Source: Sphingomonas sp. CCH21-G11
GTDB lineage: Bacteria > Pseudomonadota > Alphaproteobacteria > Sphingomonadales > Sphingomonadaceae
Assembly: GCF_001555965.1 (NCBI RefSeq)
Contig: NZ_LSHX01000024.1
Coordinates: forward strand, 62,001 to 126,000
Direction: 5' to 3'
Length of the DNA: 64,000 nucleotides
Shown: positions 20,147-30,734 of the stretch, one piece after another
How the letters are laid out: every line of letters starts with the position of its first letter
Position numbering within the stretch: the stretch's first letter is position 1
The notes under the pieces: generated by a model
What the model saw: only the letters and a program-made list of their open reading frames with translations
What the model was told of the DNA's origin: nothing
Database searches by the model: none
Program-made: the position numbers and the translations under genes

Positions 20147-21373
20147 CTATCTGCCGCTCCAGCCCACCGAATAGGGGGAGCGCAACAGATACGGGTTGCG
20201 GCGCGTGAATGCGAGCAGCAAGCCCATGCCCGCCGACAGCGCGATCATCGACGATCCGCCATAGCTGATGAACGGCAGGGTCATGCCCTTGGACGGCGCA
20301 AGCCCCGTGTTCACCGCCATGTTGATGATCCCCTGGACGGTGAACTGCACCGCCAGGCCAGCCGCCGCCATCAGGCGGAAGGCGTCGGTTTCGTCCAGCA
20401 ATCGGACAAACACCCGCACGATCAGCGCGAGGAACAGGAGCGCGATGACCGCGCAGGCGATCAGTCCGAACTCCTCGCCGATCACCGAGAAGATGTAGTC
20501 GGTATGCGCCTCCGGCAGGCGGAACTTGACGCGCCCGCCGCCCGGCCCCGTGCCGGTCAGCCCGCCCGCGGTCAGCGTCGCGTGCGCCATGTCGGATTGA
20601 TAGGTGTCGGCGGCGAGCGTTTCCTGATCGGGGAACAGGAACGCGTCGATGCGCGCGCGCGCATTCCCGTAGAACAGATAGGCGGCGACCACCCCGGCCA
20701 GCCCGGCCGCGCCCAGCGCGGCGACGGCGCGCGGGGAAATGCCCGCGATCATCAGGAGCGCGAGCCAGATCGAGCAGAACAGGACGGTCTGGCCCAGGTC
20801 GGGCTGCATCATCAGCAGCGCGGCGATGACTGCGGTCAGCAGGCCGGTCAGGGGAATGACGGGCAGCTGCGGGTCGTGCGCGCGCAGCGACAGCATCCAC
20901 GCGACCGTGATCGCAAAACACGGCTTGAGGAATTCGGACGGCTGAAACTGCGAGATGCCGACGCCGATCCAGCGCCGCGCGCCGTTCACCTCGTGCCCGA
21001 TGAAGGGGACCGCAACGAGACAGAGCAGCAGCACCAGCGTGCCGACGATCGCCGCGCGCTTGGCGAACTGTACCGGCAGCATCGACGTCGCGATCAGGAC
21101 GGGCAGCGAGATCGCCGCCCAGCCGAACTGCCGCCACAGATAATACATCGGCGGGAAACTGGTGTCGGCATCCGAATAGCGATGGGCCGAAGCCGGCGAC
21201 CCGGCGGCAACCGCGACCAGCCCGAGCGCGATCATCAACAGGATGAGCAACAGGAGCAGCCGGTCGATTTCCCAGAACCACATGCCGATCGGCGACCGGG
21301 TGCCGCGCCCCAGCTCGCGCGCGACGCGGCCACGCAGTCCGCCCGGCCCGGTCTCACGCGCCGCGTCGGTCAT
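20147..21373 (-). CDS. ftsW: peptidoglycan glycosyltransferase FtsW
   Basis: SEDS-family protein of 408 residues with about ten membrane spans that polymerises lipid II at the septum with FtsI. Characteristic segments: GARRWIGVGISQFQPSEFLKP, MMQPDLGQTVLF, SDMAHATLTAGGLTGTGPGGG, DYIFSVIGEEFGLI and LPFISYGGSSMIALSAGMGLLL. ATG overlaps the murD stop by four bases. Confidence 0.96.
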   Translation of the reverse strand: MTDAARETGPGGLRGRVARELGRGTRSPIGMWFWEIDRLLLLLILLMIALGLVAVAAGSPASAHRYSDADTSFPPMYYLWRQFGWAAISLPVLIATSMLPVQFAKRAAIVGTLVLLLCLVAVPFIGHEVNGARRWIGVGISQFQPSEFLKPCFAITVAWMLSLRAHDPQLPVIPLTGLLTAVIAALLMMQPDLGQTVLFCSIWLALLMIAGISPRAVAALGAAGLAGVVAAYLFYGNARARIDAFLFPDQETLAADTYQSDMAHATLTAGGLTGTGPGGGRVKFRLPEAHTDYIFSVIGEEFGLIACAVIALLFLALIVRVFVRLLDETDAFRLMAAAGLAVQFTVQGIINMAVNTGLAPSKGMTLPFISYGGSSMIALSAGMGLLLAFTRRNPYLLRSPYSVGWSGR

Positions 21374-22779
21374 TTCAGCCCCTCCACCAGCGTGCGGAAG
21401 GCGTCACCGCGGGCTTCATAATCGCGGAACTGGTCGAACGATGCGCAGGCCGGCGACAGCAGCACCGTCTCGCCCGGCCGGGCATTGGCGGCCGCGGCGG
21501 CGACCGCGCGGTCGAGCGTGTCGCAGCGTTCGACCGGCATTTCGCCCGCCAGCAGCTCGGCGAAGCGTGCCGCCGCGTCCCCGATCGTGTAGGCGCGCGC
21601 GACATGGCCGAAACCGGGCCGGCACGCCTCCAGGTCGTCGCTCTTGGCCTGGCCGCCGACGATCCAGTGGATGCGGTCATAGGCCTGAAGCGCTGGCGCG
21701 GCAGAATCGGGGTTGGTCGCCTTGCTGTCATTGACGAACTGAACGCCGCCGACCTCACTCACCCGTTCCATGCGGTGGGGCAAACCGCCGAAGGTCTCAA
21801 GCCCGCGCGTGATCGCCGCCTGCGGCACGCCCAGCGCCTCGCACGCGCTGATCGCGGCGAGCGCATTCTGGGCATTGTGCGGCCCCTGCAGCGCCGGCCA
21901 GCGTGACTGGTCCATGCACACGCCCGGCGCGATCTTCGTCAGCTGTTCGCCCCGCCCGCTCAGTGCCACCTGGCGCGCGATCGCCGCCGATGGTGCGTCG
22001 GCGATGCCGATGATCGCGGCGTGGCCAGGCGACTGCATCGCGAACAGCCGCGCCTTGGCGGCGGCATAGGCGTCGAAGTCCCGGTAACGATCGAGATGAT
22101 CGGGGGTGATGTTGAGCAGCACCGCGACGTCGCAATCGAGGGTGCGAGTCAGGTCGATCTGATAGCTCGACAGTTCGAGCACATACACCCCGCCCTCGGG
22201 CAGCGCATCCTGCGCCAGGATCGGCAGGCCGATATTGCCGCCCATCCGTGCCGGCCAGCCCGCCGTCGCGACGATGTGGTGGATGAGCGCAGTCGTGGTC
22301 GATTTGCCGTTGGTGCCGGTGATGCCGACGACCCGGTGCGCCGGCAGCCCGGCACGGGCCTGCGCGAACAGTTCGATGTCGCCGATGATGGGGATGCCGA
22401 ATTGCGCGGCATGGGCCGCGATCGGGTGCCGATTGAGCGGCACGCCCGGCGAGACGACAACCGCCGCATAGCCGGTCAGATCGACCGTCAGCGGATCGAC
22501 GAGCGTCAGGTCCTCCCCGAGCTTGTCTCGGGGAGGGGGACCATCACGCAGCGATGGTGGAGGGGCAATTTCGGGGCCAGACCCCTCCACCACGCCCTGC
22601 GGGCGCGGTCCCCCTCCCCGAGCAAGCTCGGGGAGGATCTCATCGCGCCGCCCCTCATCCGCATCCCACGCCAGCACCTCCGCACCCGCCGCGAGCAGCG
22701 CGGCGACCGTCGCTGCGCCGGAGCGCGCCAGCCCCAGCACCGCATAGCGTTTGCCGCGCCAGGTGGACGCGACGATCAC
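21370..22779 (-). CDS. murD: UDP-N-acetylmuramoylalanine--D-glutamate ligase with repeat insert
   Basis: Mur ligase of 469 residues adding D-glutamate to UDP-MurNAc-L-Ala. N-terminal [32 protein letters not shown]-loop [38 protein letters not shown], and C-terminal [13 protein letters not shown] and [12 protein letters not shown]. Residues 48-90 ([15 protein letters not shown] ... RDKLGEDL) do not belong to the family: they come from element C (22512-22636), inserted in the loop after the second strand of domain 1. The family is usually about 430-440 residues. GTG start overlaps the mraY stop (GTGA, 22776-22779). Confidence 0.95.
   Translation of the reverse strand: MIVASTWRGKRYAVLGLARSGAATVAALLAAGAEVLAWDADEGRRDEILPELARGGGPRPQGVVEGSGPEIAPPPSLRDGPPPRDKLGEDLTLVDPLTVDLTGYAAVVVSPGVPLNRHPIAAHAAQFGIPIIGDIELFAQARAGLPAHRVVGITGTNGKSTTTALIHHIVATAGWPARMGGNIGLPILAQDALPEGGVYVLELSSYQIDLTRTLDCDVAVLLNITPDHLDRYRDFDAYAAAKARLFAMQSPGHAAIIGIADAPSAAIARQVALSGRGEQLTKIAPGVCMDQSRWPALQGPHNAQNALAAISACEALGVPQAAITRGLETFGGLPHRMERVSEVGGVQFVNDSKATNPDSAAPALQAYDRIHWIVGGQAKSDDLEACRPGFGHVARAYTIGDAAARFAELLAGEMPVERCDTLDRAVAAAAANARPGETVLLSPACASFDQFRDYEARGDAFRTLVEGLK
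22512..22636. repeat. palindromic element C in murD
   Basis: About 125 bases inside murD, bounded by two self-complementary tips: CCTCCCCGAGCTTGTCTCGG and CCCCGAGCAAGCTCGGGGAG. Inside, GGGGACCATC and GCGATGGTGGAGGGG face CCCCTCCACCACGCC and GCGGTCCCCC, so the whole forms nested hairpins. It is translated without a stop as murD residues 48-90. Confidence 0.85.
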
Positions 22780-23846
22780 CTGAGCTTCAACGTGCTGAGG
22801 CCAGCCAGCGCCAGCACGATCGCGATGATCCAGAAGCGGATCACGACCGTCGGCTCGCTCCAGCCCAGTTGCTCGAAATGATGGTGGATCGGCGCCATCT
22901 TGAACACGCGCTTGCCGGTGCGCTTGTAGAAAAAGACCTGGATGATGACGCTCAGCGCCTCGACCACGAACAAGCCGCCGACGATGCCGAGCACGATTTC
23001 ATGGTGCGCGACGACCGCGATCGTGCCGATCGCGCCGCCGAGCGCCAAGCTGCCGGTATCGCCCATGAACACCGCCGCCGGCGGCGCGTTGAACCACAGG
23101 AAGGCAAGCCCCGCGCCGACGATCGCGCCGCAGAAGATCGCCAGGTCACCCGCGCCGGGGACGTGCGGGATGCCGAGATATTCGGCAAAGCGCGCATTGC
23201 CCGCCAGATAGGCAAAGATCATGAACGCCACGCAGGCGATGATCACCGGCATCGTCGCCAGGCCGTCGAGCCCGTCGGTCAGGTTGACCGCGTTGCCGAA
23301 CGCCACGATCGTGAAGGCGGCGAAGACGATGTAGAAATAGCCCAGGTCGATCGCGACGTTGGAAAAGAAGGGCACGTAAAGCTGGGTGCCGTTCAGCCGC
23401 GTGATGATGAAGGCGGCAAGACCCGCGATCGCGAACTCCGCGAGCAGCCGGACCCGGCCCGAGACGCCCGCGGTGCTCGCCTTGCGCACCTTGTCATAGT
23501 CGTCGAGGAAACCGATCGCGCCAAAGCCCAACGTCACGAAAAGGCACGCCCAGACATAGGGGTTGGACATGTCCATCCACAGCAGGATGGCCAGGCTCAT
23601 CGCGGTCAGGATCATCAGCCCGCCCATGGTCGGGGTGCCGCGCTTCGACAGATGCGATTGCGGGCCGTCGGTGCGGATGGGCTGGCCCTTGCCCTGGCGC
23701 ACGCGCAGCCAGCCGATGAAGCGCGGACCGATCACCAGCCCGATCAGCAGCGCGGTCGCCACCGCGCCGCCGGTGCGGAAGCTGAGATAGCGGATCAGGT
23801 TGAGCACGCCGGGAAAGCCCAGCATCTCGGCCAGCCAGTACAGCAT
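22776..23846 (-). CDS. mraY: phospho-N-acetylmuramoyl-pentapeptide-transferase MraY
   Basis: Integral membrane enzyme of 356 residues with ten spans; moves phospho-MurNAc-pentapeptide from UDP to undecaprenyl phosphate, making lipid I. Signatures: [11 protein letters not shown], the DDY pair in [41 protein letters not shown] and the HHH motif in [13 protein letters not shown]. The ATG shares its A with the last base of the murF stop (TAATG). Downstream it overlaps murD. Confidence 0.97.
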   Translation of the reverse strand: MLYWLAEMLGFPGVLNLIRYLSFRTGGAVATALLIGLVIGPRFIGWLRVRQGKGQPIRTDGPQSHLSKRGTPTMGGLMILTAMSLAILLWMDMSNPYVWACLFVTLGFGAIGFLDDYDKVRKASTAGVSGRVRLLAEFAIAGLAAFIITRLNGTQLYVPFFSNVAIDLGYFYIVFAAFTIVAFGNAVNLTDGLDGLATMPVIIACVAFMIFAYLAGNARFAEYLGIPHVPGAGDLAIFCGAIVGAGLAFLWFNAPPAAVFMGDTGSLALGGAIGTIAVVAHHEIVLGIVGGLFVVEALSVIIQVFFYKRTGKRVFKMAPIHHHFEQLGWSEPTVVIRFWIIAIVLALAGLSTLKLR

Positions 23847-25222
23847 TACGTCCTTGCCTTCAGCGCGGTGACCACCGCCGCCAGTCCGATTCCGTTGGAT
23901 CCCTTGACGAGCACCGCATCGCCGGGTCGGACGAGCGCGACGGCCCGTTCGCGCGCGCTGGCGGCATCGACGACATGGACGAAATCGACGCGCCCCTCAA
24001 GCGCGGATGCGAGCGCGGCCATCTCGGGCCCGACGAGCAGCGCGAAATCGACGCCGGCGGCGACGATCGGCTCGGCCAGCGCGGCGTGATAGCCGGGACT
24101 GTCCGCGCCCAGTTCACGCATGTCCCCCAGGACGACGATGCGCCGCGCCGCCGCCTCTTCGCCCAGGACCGCCAGCGTCGCGCGCATCGAAGCCGGGTTG
24201 GCGTTGTAGCTTTCGTCGATCAGCAGCACGGGATCACCAGCGCCGAGGTCGATGCGGGTGCGCTCGCCCCGTCCGGCAAGGCCGCCCAGCTCGCCCAGCG
24301 CCAGCGCCGCCAGCCCAAGATCGCCGCCGACCGCATCGACCGCGGCAAGCACGCACAGCGCGTTCGACACCCAGTGCCCGCCCGGCTGTGCCAGCGTCAG
24401 GTTGACCTCATGCGCACCGACGCGCGCGCTCAGATAGGTGCCGCCCGAGCGGGTGCGCATCGATTCGAGCGCGCGAACGTCGGCACCCGCGCCGCTGCCG
24501 AAGCTGACGACCCGCCCGGCATGACGCTCGGCGGCGGCGCGCAACCGGGGATAATGCACGCTGTCGAACGGGACGATCGCGGTGCCGCCCGGCTCCAGCC
24601 CCTCGAAAATCTCCGCCTTGGCGTCGGCGATACCGCTTTCGTCCTTGAAGAATTCGATGTGCGCGGGCGCGATTGCGGTGATCAGCGCGCAGTGCGGGCG
24701 AACGATCCGGGTCAGCGCCGACAGTTCGCCGGCGTGGTTCATGCCCATTTCGAACACGCCGAAGCGCATCGCGCGCGGCATGCGCGCAAGGCTGAGCGGC
24801 ACGCCGGTATGGTTGTTGTAGCTTTTGACCGACCGGTGCACCTCGCCCGGCGCGCTGCGATCGAGCGCGGCGAACAGCGCCTCCTTCGTGCCGGTCTTGC
24901 CGACCGATCCGGTGACGCCGATCACGCGCCCCGCCATGCGCGCGCGCGACGCCTGCGCCAACGCCTCCAGCGCCGCCATGGTGTCGGCGACGCGCACCTG
25001 CGGCCCGTCCCAGTCCGCGCCGACCAGTGCGCCCGCCGCGCCCTGCGCGCGCGACTGATCGAGGAAACGGTGCCCGTCGGTCGTCGCACCCCGGAGCGCG
25101 ACGAACAGGTCGCCCGGCCCGACCTCACGCGAATCGAACGTGACGCCGGAAACGACAAAGTCGGCATTGGCCGTGCCGCCGGTGGCGGCTGCGATCTCGG
25201 CGGAGGTCCATAGCGGGGTCAT
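23846..25222 (-). CDS. murF: UDP-N-acetylmuramoyl-tripeptide--D-alanyl-D-alanine ligase
   Basis: Mur ligase of 458 residues adding D-Ala-D-Ala to the tripeptide precursor. [21 protein letters not shown]-loop [53 protein letters not shown] and [15 protein letters not shown] are all present. Start at 25222 ([10 protein letters not shown]) matches the family; upstream in-frame residues come from element A in the intergenic gap and are rejected. This is the only mur gene here not coupled to its upstream neighbour (151-base gap from murE). Confidence 0.96.
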   Translation of the reverse strand: MTPLWTSAEIAAATGGTANADFVVSGVTFDSREVGPGDLFVALRGATTDGHRFLDQSRAQGAAGALVGADWDGPQVRVADTMAALEALAQASRARMAGRVIGVTGSVGKTGTKEALFAALDRSAPGEVHRSVKSYNNHTGVPLSLARMPRAMRFGVFEMGMNHAGELSALTRIVRPHCALITAIAPAHIEFFKDESGIADAKAEIFEGLEPGGTAIVPFDSVHYPRLRAAAERHAGRVVSFGSGAGADVRALESMRTRSGGTYLSARVGAHEVNLTLAQPGGHWVSNALCVLAAVDAVGGDLGLAALALGELGGLAGRGERTRIDLGAGDPVLLIDESYNANPASMRATLAVLGEEAAARRIVVLGDMRELGADSPGYHAALAEPIVAAGVDFALLVGPEMAALASALEGRVDFVHVVDAASARERAVALVRPGDAVLVKGSNGIGLAAVVTALKART

Positions 25223-25261
25223 GCGACAGCCCCACCATGACGACACGAGCTTGCACGACGA

Positions 25262-25339
25262 CCGTTCGTTTCGAGCGAAGTCGAGAAACGTGATGCACAC
25301 GCGCGGCGGCCGTTTCTCGACTTCGCTCGAAACGAACGG
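25262..25339. repeat. palindromic element A between murE and murF
   Basis: Perfect 29-base inverted repeat identical in its arms to the copy in murB: arms 25262-25290 and 25311-25339, with a different 20-base loop. It fills half of the 151-base gap between the murE stop and the murF start. Confidence 0.9.
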
Positions 25340-25373
25340 AGCGTTGCTGAGGCCAAATAGCTTCTCACCCCCA

Positions 25374-26789
25374 TCACGCCGCGACCTCGCGCGCGACGGT
25401 GACGTCGTCGAACGGCAGCACCAGGTCCCTGACGATCTGGCCCTGCTCGTGCCCCTTGCCCGCCAGCAGCACGATGTCGTTGGGCCCCGCTTCGGCCACG
25501 GCGAGGGCGATCGCCTCGCGCCGGTCGGGCACTTCGGTCGCGTCGGGCGCGCCCTTCAGGATCGCGCGGCGGATCTCTGCCGGGTCCTCGCTGCGTGGAT
25601 TGTCGTCGGTGACGATCACCCGGTCGGCGTGCGCAGCGGCGACCTGCCCCATCGGCTCGCGCTTGCCGGGATCGCGATCGCCGCCCGCGCCGAGCACGAC
25701 GATCAGCCGCCCCTCCGTATGCGGTTTCAGCGCGGCGATGGCCGCCTCGATCGCATCGGGGGTATGGGCATAGTCGACATAGACGGGCGCACCCGCACGC
25801 GTGATGACCGCGCGCTCGAGCCGGCCGCGCACGGGCGACAGCCGCGCCAGATTGGCGAAGGTCGCCGTCGGCTCGCCCCCCGTTGCGATGACCAGCCCCG
25901 CCGCGATCAGCGCATTGGCGGCCTGGTAGCGGCCGATCAGCGGCAGTTTGACGCGATGCTGGGCGCCATCAAATTCGATGGTCAGCGCCTGGCCGAGCAG
26001 GCTGGGCTCGCGCGCGACCAAGCGGATCGCCTCGCCATGTTCGCCGACCGTCATCAGCCGGTTGCCGCGCATCCGCGCCAGATCGATCACCTGGTCGGCC
26101 CAGGGATCGTCGACCCAGACGACCGACGTCCCGTCGGGCTGGAGCACTTCGGCAAACAGCCGCATCTTGGCGGTGAAATAGGCCGCCATGTCGCCATGGT
26201 AATCGAGATGGTCGCGGCTGAGGTTGGTGAAGGCGGCGGCGTGAACCGGCAATCCTTCGGTACGATATTGCGAAAGACCGTGGCTCGACGCCTCAAAGGC
26301 AAGGTGCGTCACCCCCTCGCGCGCCAGCCCGGCGACGTTGGATAGGAAGGTGACGATGTCGGGCGTGGTCAGCCCGGTCGACAGCTGGTCCTGCGCCGTC
26401 GTGACGCCCAGCGTGCCGATCGACGCGGCATGATGCCCGGTCATCCGCCACAGCTGGCGGGTCATCTCGACGGTCGAGGTCTTGCCGTTGGTGCCGGTGA
26501 CCGCCACAGCGGTTTCGGGAAACGGCGCGTAAAAATCGGCCGCCACGCGGGCGAAGCGAGCGCGCGGCGTGTCGTCGGCGATGTGGACCGCGCCGGTCAC
26601 CACGGCTTCGGGACGCGCCACCACGGCGATCGCGCCGGCAGCGACGGCGGCGGGAATAAAGTCCTCGCCATTCACCTGCGTGCCCTGGAACGCGCCGAAG
26701 ACATTGCCTGGCGCGACGCGGCGATGATCGATGGCGAAGCCGGTCACGGTCTGGGGTTCGTCGCGGCCGGTCAGCTGGCCCAGCCTCAT
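25374..26789 (-). CDS. murE: UDP-N-acetylmuramoyl-tripeptide synthetase MurE
   Basis: Mur ligase of 471 residues adding the third amino acid, by the lineage meso-diaminopimelate, to UDP-MurNAc-L-Ala-D-Glu. VTGFAIDHRRVAPGNVFGAFQG, P-loop AVTGTNGKTSTVEMTRQLW, SSHGLSQYRTEGL, LSRDHLDYHGDM, and in the C-terminal domain DDNPRSEDPAEIRRAIL, the DNPR motif expected of the DAP-adding type. The ATG overlaps the ftsI stop by four bases. Confidence 0.96.
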   Translation of the reverse strand: MRLGQLTGRDEPQTVTGFAIDHRRVAPGNVFGAFQGTQVNGEDFIPAAVAAGAIAVVARPEAVVTGAVHIADDTPRARFARVAADFYAPFPETAVAVTGTNGKTSTVEMTRQLWRMTGHHAASIGTLGVTTAQDQLSTGLTTPDIVTFLSNVAGLAREGVTHLAFEASSHGLSQYRTEGLPVHAAAFTNLSRDHLDYHGDMAAYFTAKMRLFAEVLQPDGTSVVWVDDPWADQVIDLARMRGNRLMTVGEHGEAIRLVAREPSLLGQALTIEFDGAQHRVKLPLIGRYQAANALIAAGLVIATGGEPTATFANLARLSPVRGRLERAVITRAGAPVYVDYAHTPDAIEAAIAALKPHTEGRLIVVLGAGGDRDPGKREPMGQVAAAHADRVIVTDDNPRSEDPAEIRRAILKGAPDATEVPDRREAIALAVAEAGPNDIVLLAGKGHEQGQIVRDLVLPFDDVTVAREVAA

Positions 26790-28495
26790 TCGACCGCCGC
26801 CTTCGACGCATCGCCCGGCGCTTTCCACAGCAAGGGCGTCAGGTCGCTGACATCGATGTCGCGCCGCATGTCGGGATAGACGCCCAGCATCGGTCCCGAA
26901 CGCTGGATGACGCGCGAGACGACGGGGGCGACCGTCCACGCCGCGGTGGTGAAGCCGAACGTGTCGGCGGTACCTTTTGGGGAATCGAGCATGGCGATCA
27001 CCACATAGCGCGGCGCGTCCATCGGGAAAGCCGCCGCGAAGGTCGACACGTTCACCTTGCGCGAATATCCGCCCGCCCCGGCGCGCTCCGCGGTCCCGGT
27101 CTTGCCGCCGACGCGGTAGCCCGGGGCGTCGCCGCGCCGTCCAGTGCCCTCAAGCGCGATCAGCCGCAGAAGCTGGCGCATCCGGTCGCTCGTTGCCTGC
27201 GCGTACACCCGGCGTCCCTTCGGCGCCTTGCCCGGCGCGATCTTCATCAACGTGGTCGGGCGCCAGATGCCGCCATTGACCAATGTCGCATAGGCGTTGG
27301 CGAGATGCAGCGGCGTCACCGCGATGCCGTGGCCATAGCCACTGGTCATCACGGTGGTGCGCGCCCAGAAGCCCGGCCATTGCGGCTTGGCCTTCTCGAT
27401 CTCGATATGCGGCGGCGTATCGAAGCCGAGCGCGCGGAACGATGCGGCCATCCGCTCCTGCCCCAGCGCGTCGGCAATGCGCGCGGTGACGATGTTGGAC
27501 GAGTGGACCAGCGCCTCGGGCACGTTGAGATAGCGGTTCTGCGCATGGTCGTCGCGGATGCGGAACCGGCCGACCTGAAGCGGCGCGGTCGCGTCGTAGC
27601 GGGTCGCCATCGACGTCACGAGACCGGTTTCGATCGCCGTCGCCATCGTCAGCGGCTTGAAGGTCGAACCCAGTTCATAGACCCCCTGGGTGACTAGGTT
27701 GAGCTCGTTCTCGCGCCCGGAGACCGCGTTGGGATTGAAACTGGGCAGCGACACCATGGCGAGCACCTCGCCGCTGTCGACATCCAGGATCAGCCCGCCC
27801 GCCCCGATCGCGCTGAACTTCATCATCGCCTGCGACAGCTCGCTTTCGAATGCCGCCTGCACGCGTGAATCGATCGACAGCGCCACCGGCTCGCCGCGCG
27901 CCTGCGGATCGGTCAGCTGGCGCTGGAGCGCCTTTTCCATCCCCAGCATGCCCTTGCCGTCGATGTTGAGGTAGCCGAGCACGCTCGCCGCCAGCCCCGA
28001 CTGCGGATACAACCGCTCGGGCTCGCGCGAAAAGGCGATGCCGGGTTCGCCGAGCGCGTTCACTTCGGCCACCAGCTGCGGCACGGCGCGGCGGCGCAGA
28101 TACACGAAATTGGAACGCGAGTTGAGGATGCGCAGATACTCCGCCGCGCTGCGTTCGGGGAGCAGCGCGGCGAGCCCGCGCGCCAGTTCGGCCCGGTCGC
28201 CGATGACGTGGCCGGGCCGCACGCCGATCGTCCAGGCGTCGATCGTGCGCGCGAGCGGCGCGCCGTTGCGATCGACGATATCGGCGCGCAGCGGCGCGAG
28301 CGCGGCGGCGGCATCACGGCCGTCGCGCGGCTCGGCGAACAGCGCCAGCATCGCCAGACGCATGACGATCAGCAGCACCGCGGCGGTGAACACCAGCATC
28401 AGGATCATCAGGCGCATGTGCGCCACCGCGACCATCGGCGCCCGGCCGGTTTCGGCCCGGCGGTCGGTCATCGGTGGCGCGACGAGGACGATCAC
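26786..28495 (-). CDS. ftsI: septal penicillin-binding protein FtsI (PBP3)
   Basis: Class B transpeptidase of 569 residues, inner-membrane anchored, cross-linking septal peptidoglycan beside FtsW. One span at about 28-50, pedestal domain (RADIVDRNGAPLARTID), then the transpeptidase motifs: S277-T-F-K280, S332-S-N334 and K465-T-G467. GTG start overlaps the ftsL stop as GTGA (28492-28495). It lacks the large C-terminal extension of some homologues. Confidence 0.96.
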   Translation of the reverse strand: MIVLVAPPMTDRRAETGRAPMVAVAHMRLMILMLVFTAAVLLIVMRLAMLALFAEPRDGRDAAAALAPLRADIVDRNGAPLARTIDAWTIGVRPGHVIGDRAELARGLAALLPERSAAEYLRILNSRSNFVYLRRRAVPQLVAEVNALGEPGIAFSREPERLYPQSGLAASVLGYLNIDGKGMLGMEKALQRQLTDPQARGEPVALSIDSRVQAAFESELSQAMMKFSAIGAGGLILDVDSGEVLAMVSLPSFNPNAVSGRENELNLVTQGVYELGSTFKPLTMATAIETGLVTSMATRYDATAPLQVGRFRIRDDHAQNRYLNVPEALVHSSNIVTARIADALGQERMAASFRALGFDTPPHIEIEKAKPQWPGFWARTTVMTSGYGHGIAVTPLHLANAYATLVNGGIWRPTTLMKIAPGKAPKGRRVYAQATSDRMRQLLRLIALEGTGRRGDAPGYRVGGKTGTAERAGAGGYSRKVNVSTFAAAFPMDAPRYVVIAMLDSPKGTADTFGFTTAAWTVAPVVSRVIQRSGPMLGVYPDMRRDIDVSDLTPLLWKAPGDASKAAVE

Positions 28496-29130
28496 CTTGC
28501 GCGGCTTCCCTCGCCGGTGGACGCGATCAGTTCGTTGAAGCTCGTGTCGCGCAGCAGCTTGCGGTCGAGCATCGCGACCGCCTGCGCCCGCGCCGGACCT
28601 TTGGTCGCGGCGGGCGACGGCGCGGCCGGACGGCCGGCGGCGGCGAGCTGGACCTGGACGAGCCGGGCCTTCGCCTCGTCGCGCGCGGCGGCCTGGACCT
28701 CGATCGCCGGCATCGACGGAGGCGGCGCACGGCGCGCAGCCGGATCGACCTTGGCAACCGGGCCGGTCGCGACGTCGCGCGTGTCGATGATGCCCGACGG
28801 GACGATATAGCTGGCCAGCTGCGGCCGCTCGCTGCCCGCGAGATCGTTGAGCGCGCCGAGCGCAGCCTCACCGGGCACGAACTGGTTGGCGGCCGGCGCG
28901 GTCAGCGCCAGCACCTCGCCGTTCCAGCGTTCGAGCTGGGCCAGGTTGGCGCGCGTGTTGAACTCGGTCTCCAGCATCCGGATGTCCTTGCGCGCCTGGG
29001 CGATCGATCGATCGATCGCCTCCATTCTCGCCCGCTCCGCGGCGACCTGGGACGACACCATGTAGCAGGCCGGTGCCGCGATGACCGCGGACAGGAACCA
29101 GCCGAGTCCCCGCAAGCTATAGGCCGCCAT
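28492..29130 (-). CDS. ftsL: FtsL-like cell division protein
   Basis: Bitopic protein of 212 residues: short cytoplasmic start, membrane span at about 5-25, then a coiled coil (about 28-65, [20 protein letters not shown] ... [18 protein letters not shown]). The C-terminal half is Pro/Ala-rich and longer than in E. coli FtsL, as in other alphaproteobacteria. Identity rests mainly on topology and position between rsmH and ftsI, since FtsL diverges fast. AGGAGG five bases before the ATG at 29130 decides the start; the gene overlaps the end of rsmH by 14 bases. Confidence 0.85.
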   Translation of the reverse strand: MAAYSLRGLGWFLSAVIAAPACYMVSSQVAAERARMEAIDRSIAQARKDIRMLETEFNTRANLAQLERWNGEVLALTAPAANQFVPGEAALGALNDLAGSERPQLASYIVPSGIIDTRDVATGPVAKVDPAARRAPPPSMPAIEVQAAARDEAKARLVQVQLAAAGRPAAPSPAATKGPARAQAVAMLDRKLLRDTSFNELIASTGEGSRAR

Positions 29131-30100
29131 CATGTCCTCCTGTGCCCTGGGTGGCCGTTGTCGTGGTGCGCCGCGCCGCGCGCAGCGTGGCCGACCGGGC
29201 GCGCGGGTTGCGTTCGATTTCCCGATCGCCGGCCCGCACCGCGCGCGCCGGCGCGGCAAATGTCGGCGCGTGCCGCGGCGCGGCGACGGGCCGGTGCCGC
29301 GATCCGGCCGGCTCGCTGCCGCTGCGTTCGCGCAGGAACCGCTTGACCATGCGGTCCTCCCCCGAATGAAAGGTGACGACCGCCAGCCGCCCGCCCGGCG
29401 CCAGCACCTGTTCGGCGGCGGCCAATCCCTCGGCCAGTTCGTCGAGCTCGCGGTTGATGTGGACCCGGATCGCCTGAAAGGTGCGGGTCGCCGGATCCTT
29501 CTTGTCGTGCGGGCGATGACCGAGCGCCCGGCGGACGACATCGGCAAGCTCGCCGGTGCGGGTCAGCGGGCGCGCGGCGACGATCGCGCGGGCGACCCGG
29601 CGCGCGCGGGGCTCGTCGCCATAGCGATCGAGCACGTCGGCGATTTCGGCTTCGTCGGCCTCGTTGACGAAATCGGCCGCGCTCTGCCCCGCCTGTGCCA
29701 TGCGCATGTCGAGCGGTCCGTCGGCCTGGAACGAGAAGCCGCGATCGGCCTGGTCGAGCTGCATCGACGACACGCCGATGTCCATGACGACGCCGTCGAC
29801 CGGCACCTTGCCCAGCCGCGCCAGCTCGCTCGCCATCGCGGAGAACGGTGCCTGGACCAAAGTCAGCCGACCGGCCATTTCAGCAACCAGCGCGGCACCG
29901 CCGTCGATCGCATCCGGATCACGGTCGAATGCGACCACCTCGGCCCCGCGATCGAGCATCGCGCGCGTGTACCCGCCGGCCCCGAACGTGGCGTCGACAT
30001 GGCGCTCGCCGGGCGCGATCGCCAGCGCATCGAGCACTTCGGCGAGCAGCACGGGCACATGCGGCGGCGGCACGGGCGGCAGGGCGGCGGCGGCGGTCAC
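29117..30100 (-). CDS. rsmH: 16S rRNA m4C1402 methyltransferase RsmH
   Basis: SAM-dependent methyltransferase (formerly MraW) of 327 residues that N4-methylates C1402 of 16S r[16 protein letters not shown], the SAM motif [46 protein letters not shown], and the C-terminal [23 protein letters not shown] start overlaps the mraZ stop (30097-30100), the usual mraZ-rsmH coupling. Confidence 0.96.
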   Translation of the reverse strand: MTAAAALPPVPPPHVPVLLAEVLDALAIAPGERHVDATFGAGGYTRAMLDRGAEVVAFDRDPDAIDGGAALVAEMAGRLTLVQAPFSAMASELARLGKVPVDGVVMDIGVSSMQLDQADRGFSFQADGPLDMRMAQAGQSAADFVNEADEAEIADVLDRYGDEPRARRVARAIVAARPLTRTGELADVVRRALGHRPHDKKDPATRTFQAIRVHINRELDELAEGLAAAEQVLAPGGRLAVVTFHSGEDRMVKRFLRERSGSEPAGSRHRPVAAPRHAPTFAAPARAVRAGDREIERNPRARSATLRAARRTTTTATQGTGGHDGGL

Positions 30101-30579
30101 AGCGCCCCCTTTTCCTCGAGCGCCCAGCGCACGAGTTCGCGGGTCTGATCCGCGATGCTGTCGTCGGCCAGCATGTGGTGCGGATTCCAGATGTTGAAGG
30201 TGTTGCCGCGGCCATGAAAGAACGCCCATTTCTCGATCCGGGCGATGCGGCGGAAAAAGGGCGGGATGACGAAGCGTCCCGCCGAATCATAGGCGGCGGC
30301 CTCCAGATCGCCGAACGCCGTGCCGGTCAGGTTGTAGTCGGCGACACCCCCCGAATCCTCGCGGCTCAGCTCGCGGGGGTCGAGCCGGCTGTGGAGGATG
30401 GCGGGCCATGCGGCGTCGAAGCCGGACAGGCACTGGTGCGATTCATGCCGCCCGACGAACAGGCTGCGGCTGGGCGAATTGGCCTCGAGCGCGGCGCGCA
30501 GGGTGGCGGGCACCGCGACACGACCCTTCGCATCGACCGCCTGCAATCCGTAGCTCAGATAAAGCTCGCGTTCCGCCAC
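30097..30579 (-). CDS. mraZ: transcriptional regulator MraZ
   Basis: AbrB-fold protein of about 160 residues with two SpoVT/AbrB-like repeats: [20 protein letters not shown] and [41 protein letters not shown]. In E. coli MraZ forms a ring and represses its own dcw operon. First gene of the cluster. A GTG at 30579 (V-A-E-R-E-L-Y) with GAGGGTG upstream fits the family; an ATG at 30609 would add ten residues. Its predicted operator is present about 130 bases upstream (30710-30734). Confidence 0.93.
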   Translation of the reverse strand: MAERELYLSYGLQAVDAKGRVAVPATLRAALEANSPSRSLFVGRHESHQCLSGFDAAWPAILHSRLDPRELSREDSGGVADYNLTGTAFGDLEAAAYDSAGRFVIPPFFRRIARIEKWAFFHGRGNTFNIWNPHHMLADDSIADQTRELVRWALEEKGAL

Positions 30580-30709
30580 CACACCCTCACCCGGGCGCAC
30601 GCATCCCACGCCGGAAACGCGCCTCCGCGTCCCCCGCCAACCGCTCGCTCACGGTCAGGAGCGTGCCCCCTTAGGCGATGGGAAATACCATAGATCAGTT
30701 GGAAAACAA

Positions 30710-30734
30710 TGGGCAGAATTGGGTGAGAGTGGGA
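30710..30734 (+). promoter_or_regulatory. MraZ operator: three TGGGN boxes
   Basis: TGGGC (30710-30714), TGGGT (30720-30724) and TGGGA (30730-30734), each separated by exactly five bases; a degenerate TGGAA at 30700 keeps the 10-base phase, and an inverted copy, GCCCA, follows at 30739-30743. Known E. coli MraZ binds TGGGN direct repeats with five-base spacers. The surrounding 30580-30888 has no other gene and should hold the dcw promoter; I cannot assign -35/-10 boxes securely. Confidence 0.85.

Noticed and set aside
25223..25300. Upstream extension of murF through element A
   Set aside because: Family proteins begin at [14 protein letters not shown] sequence; the extension is repeat-derived and lacks a ribosome-binding sequence.
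30684..30709. -35/-10 promoter for mraZ
   Set aside because: TTGTTT and TATGGT occur on the minus strand but only 11 bases apart, too close for a standard promoter.
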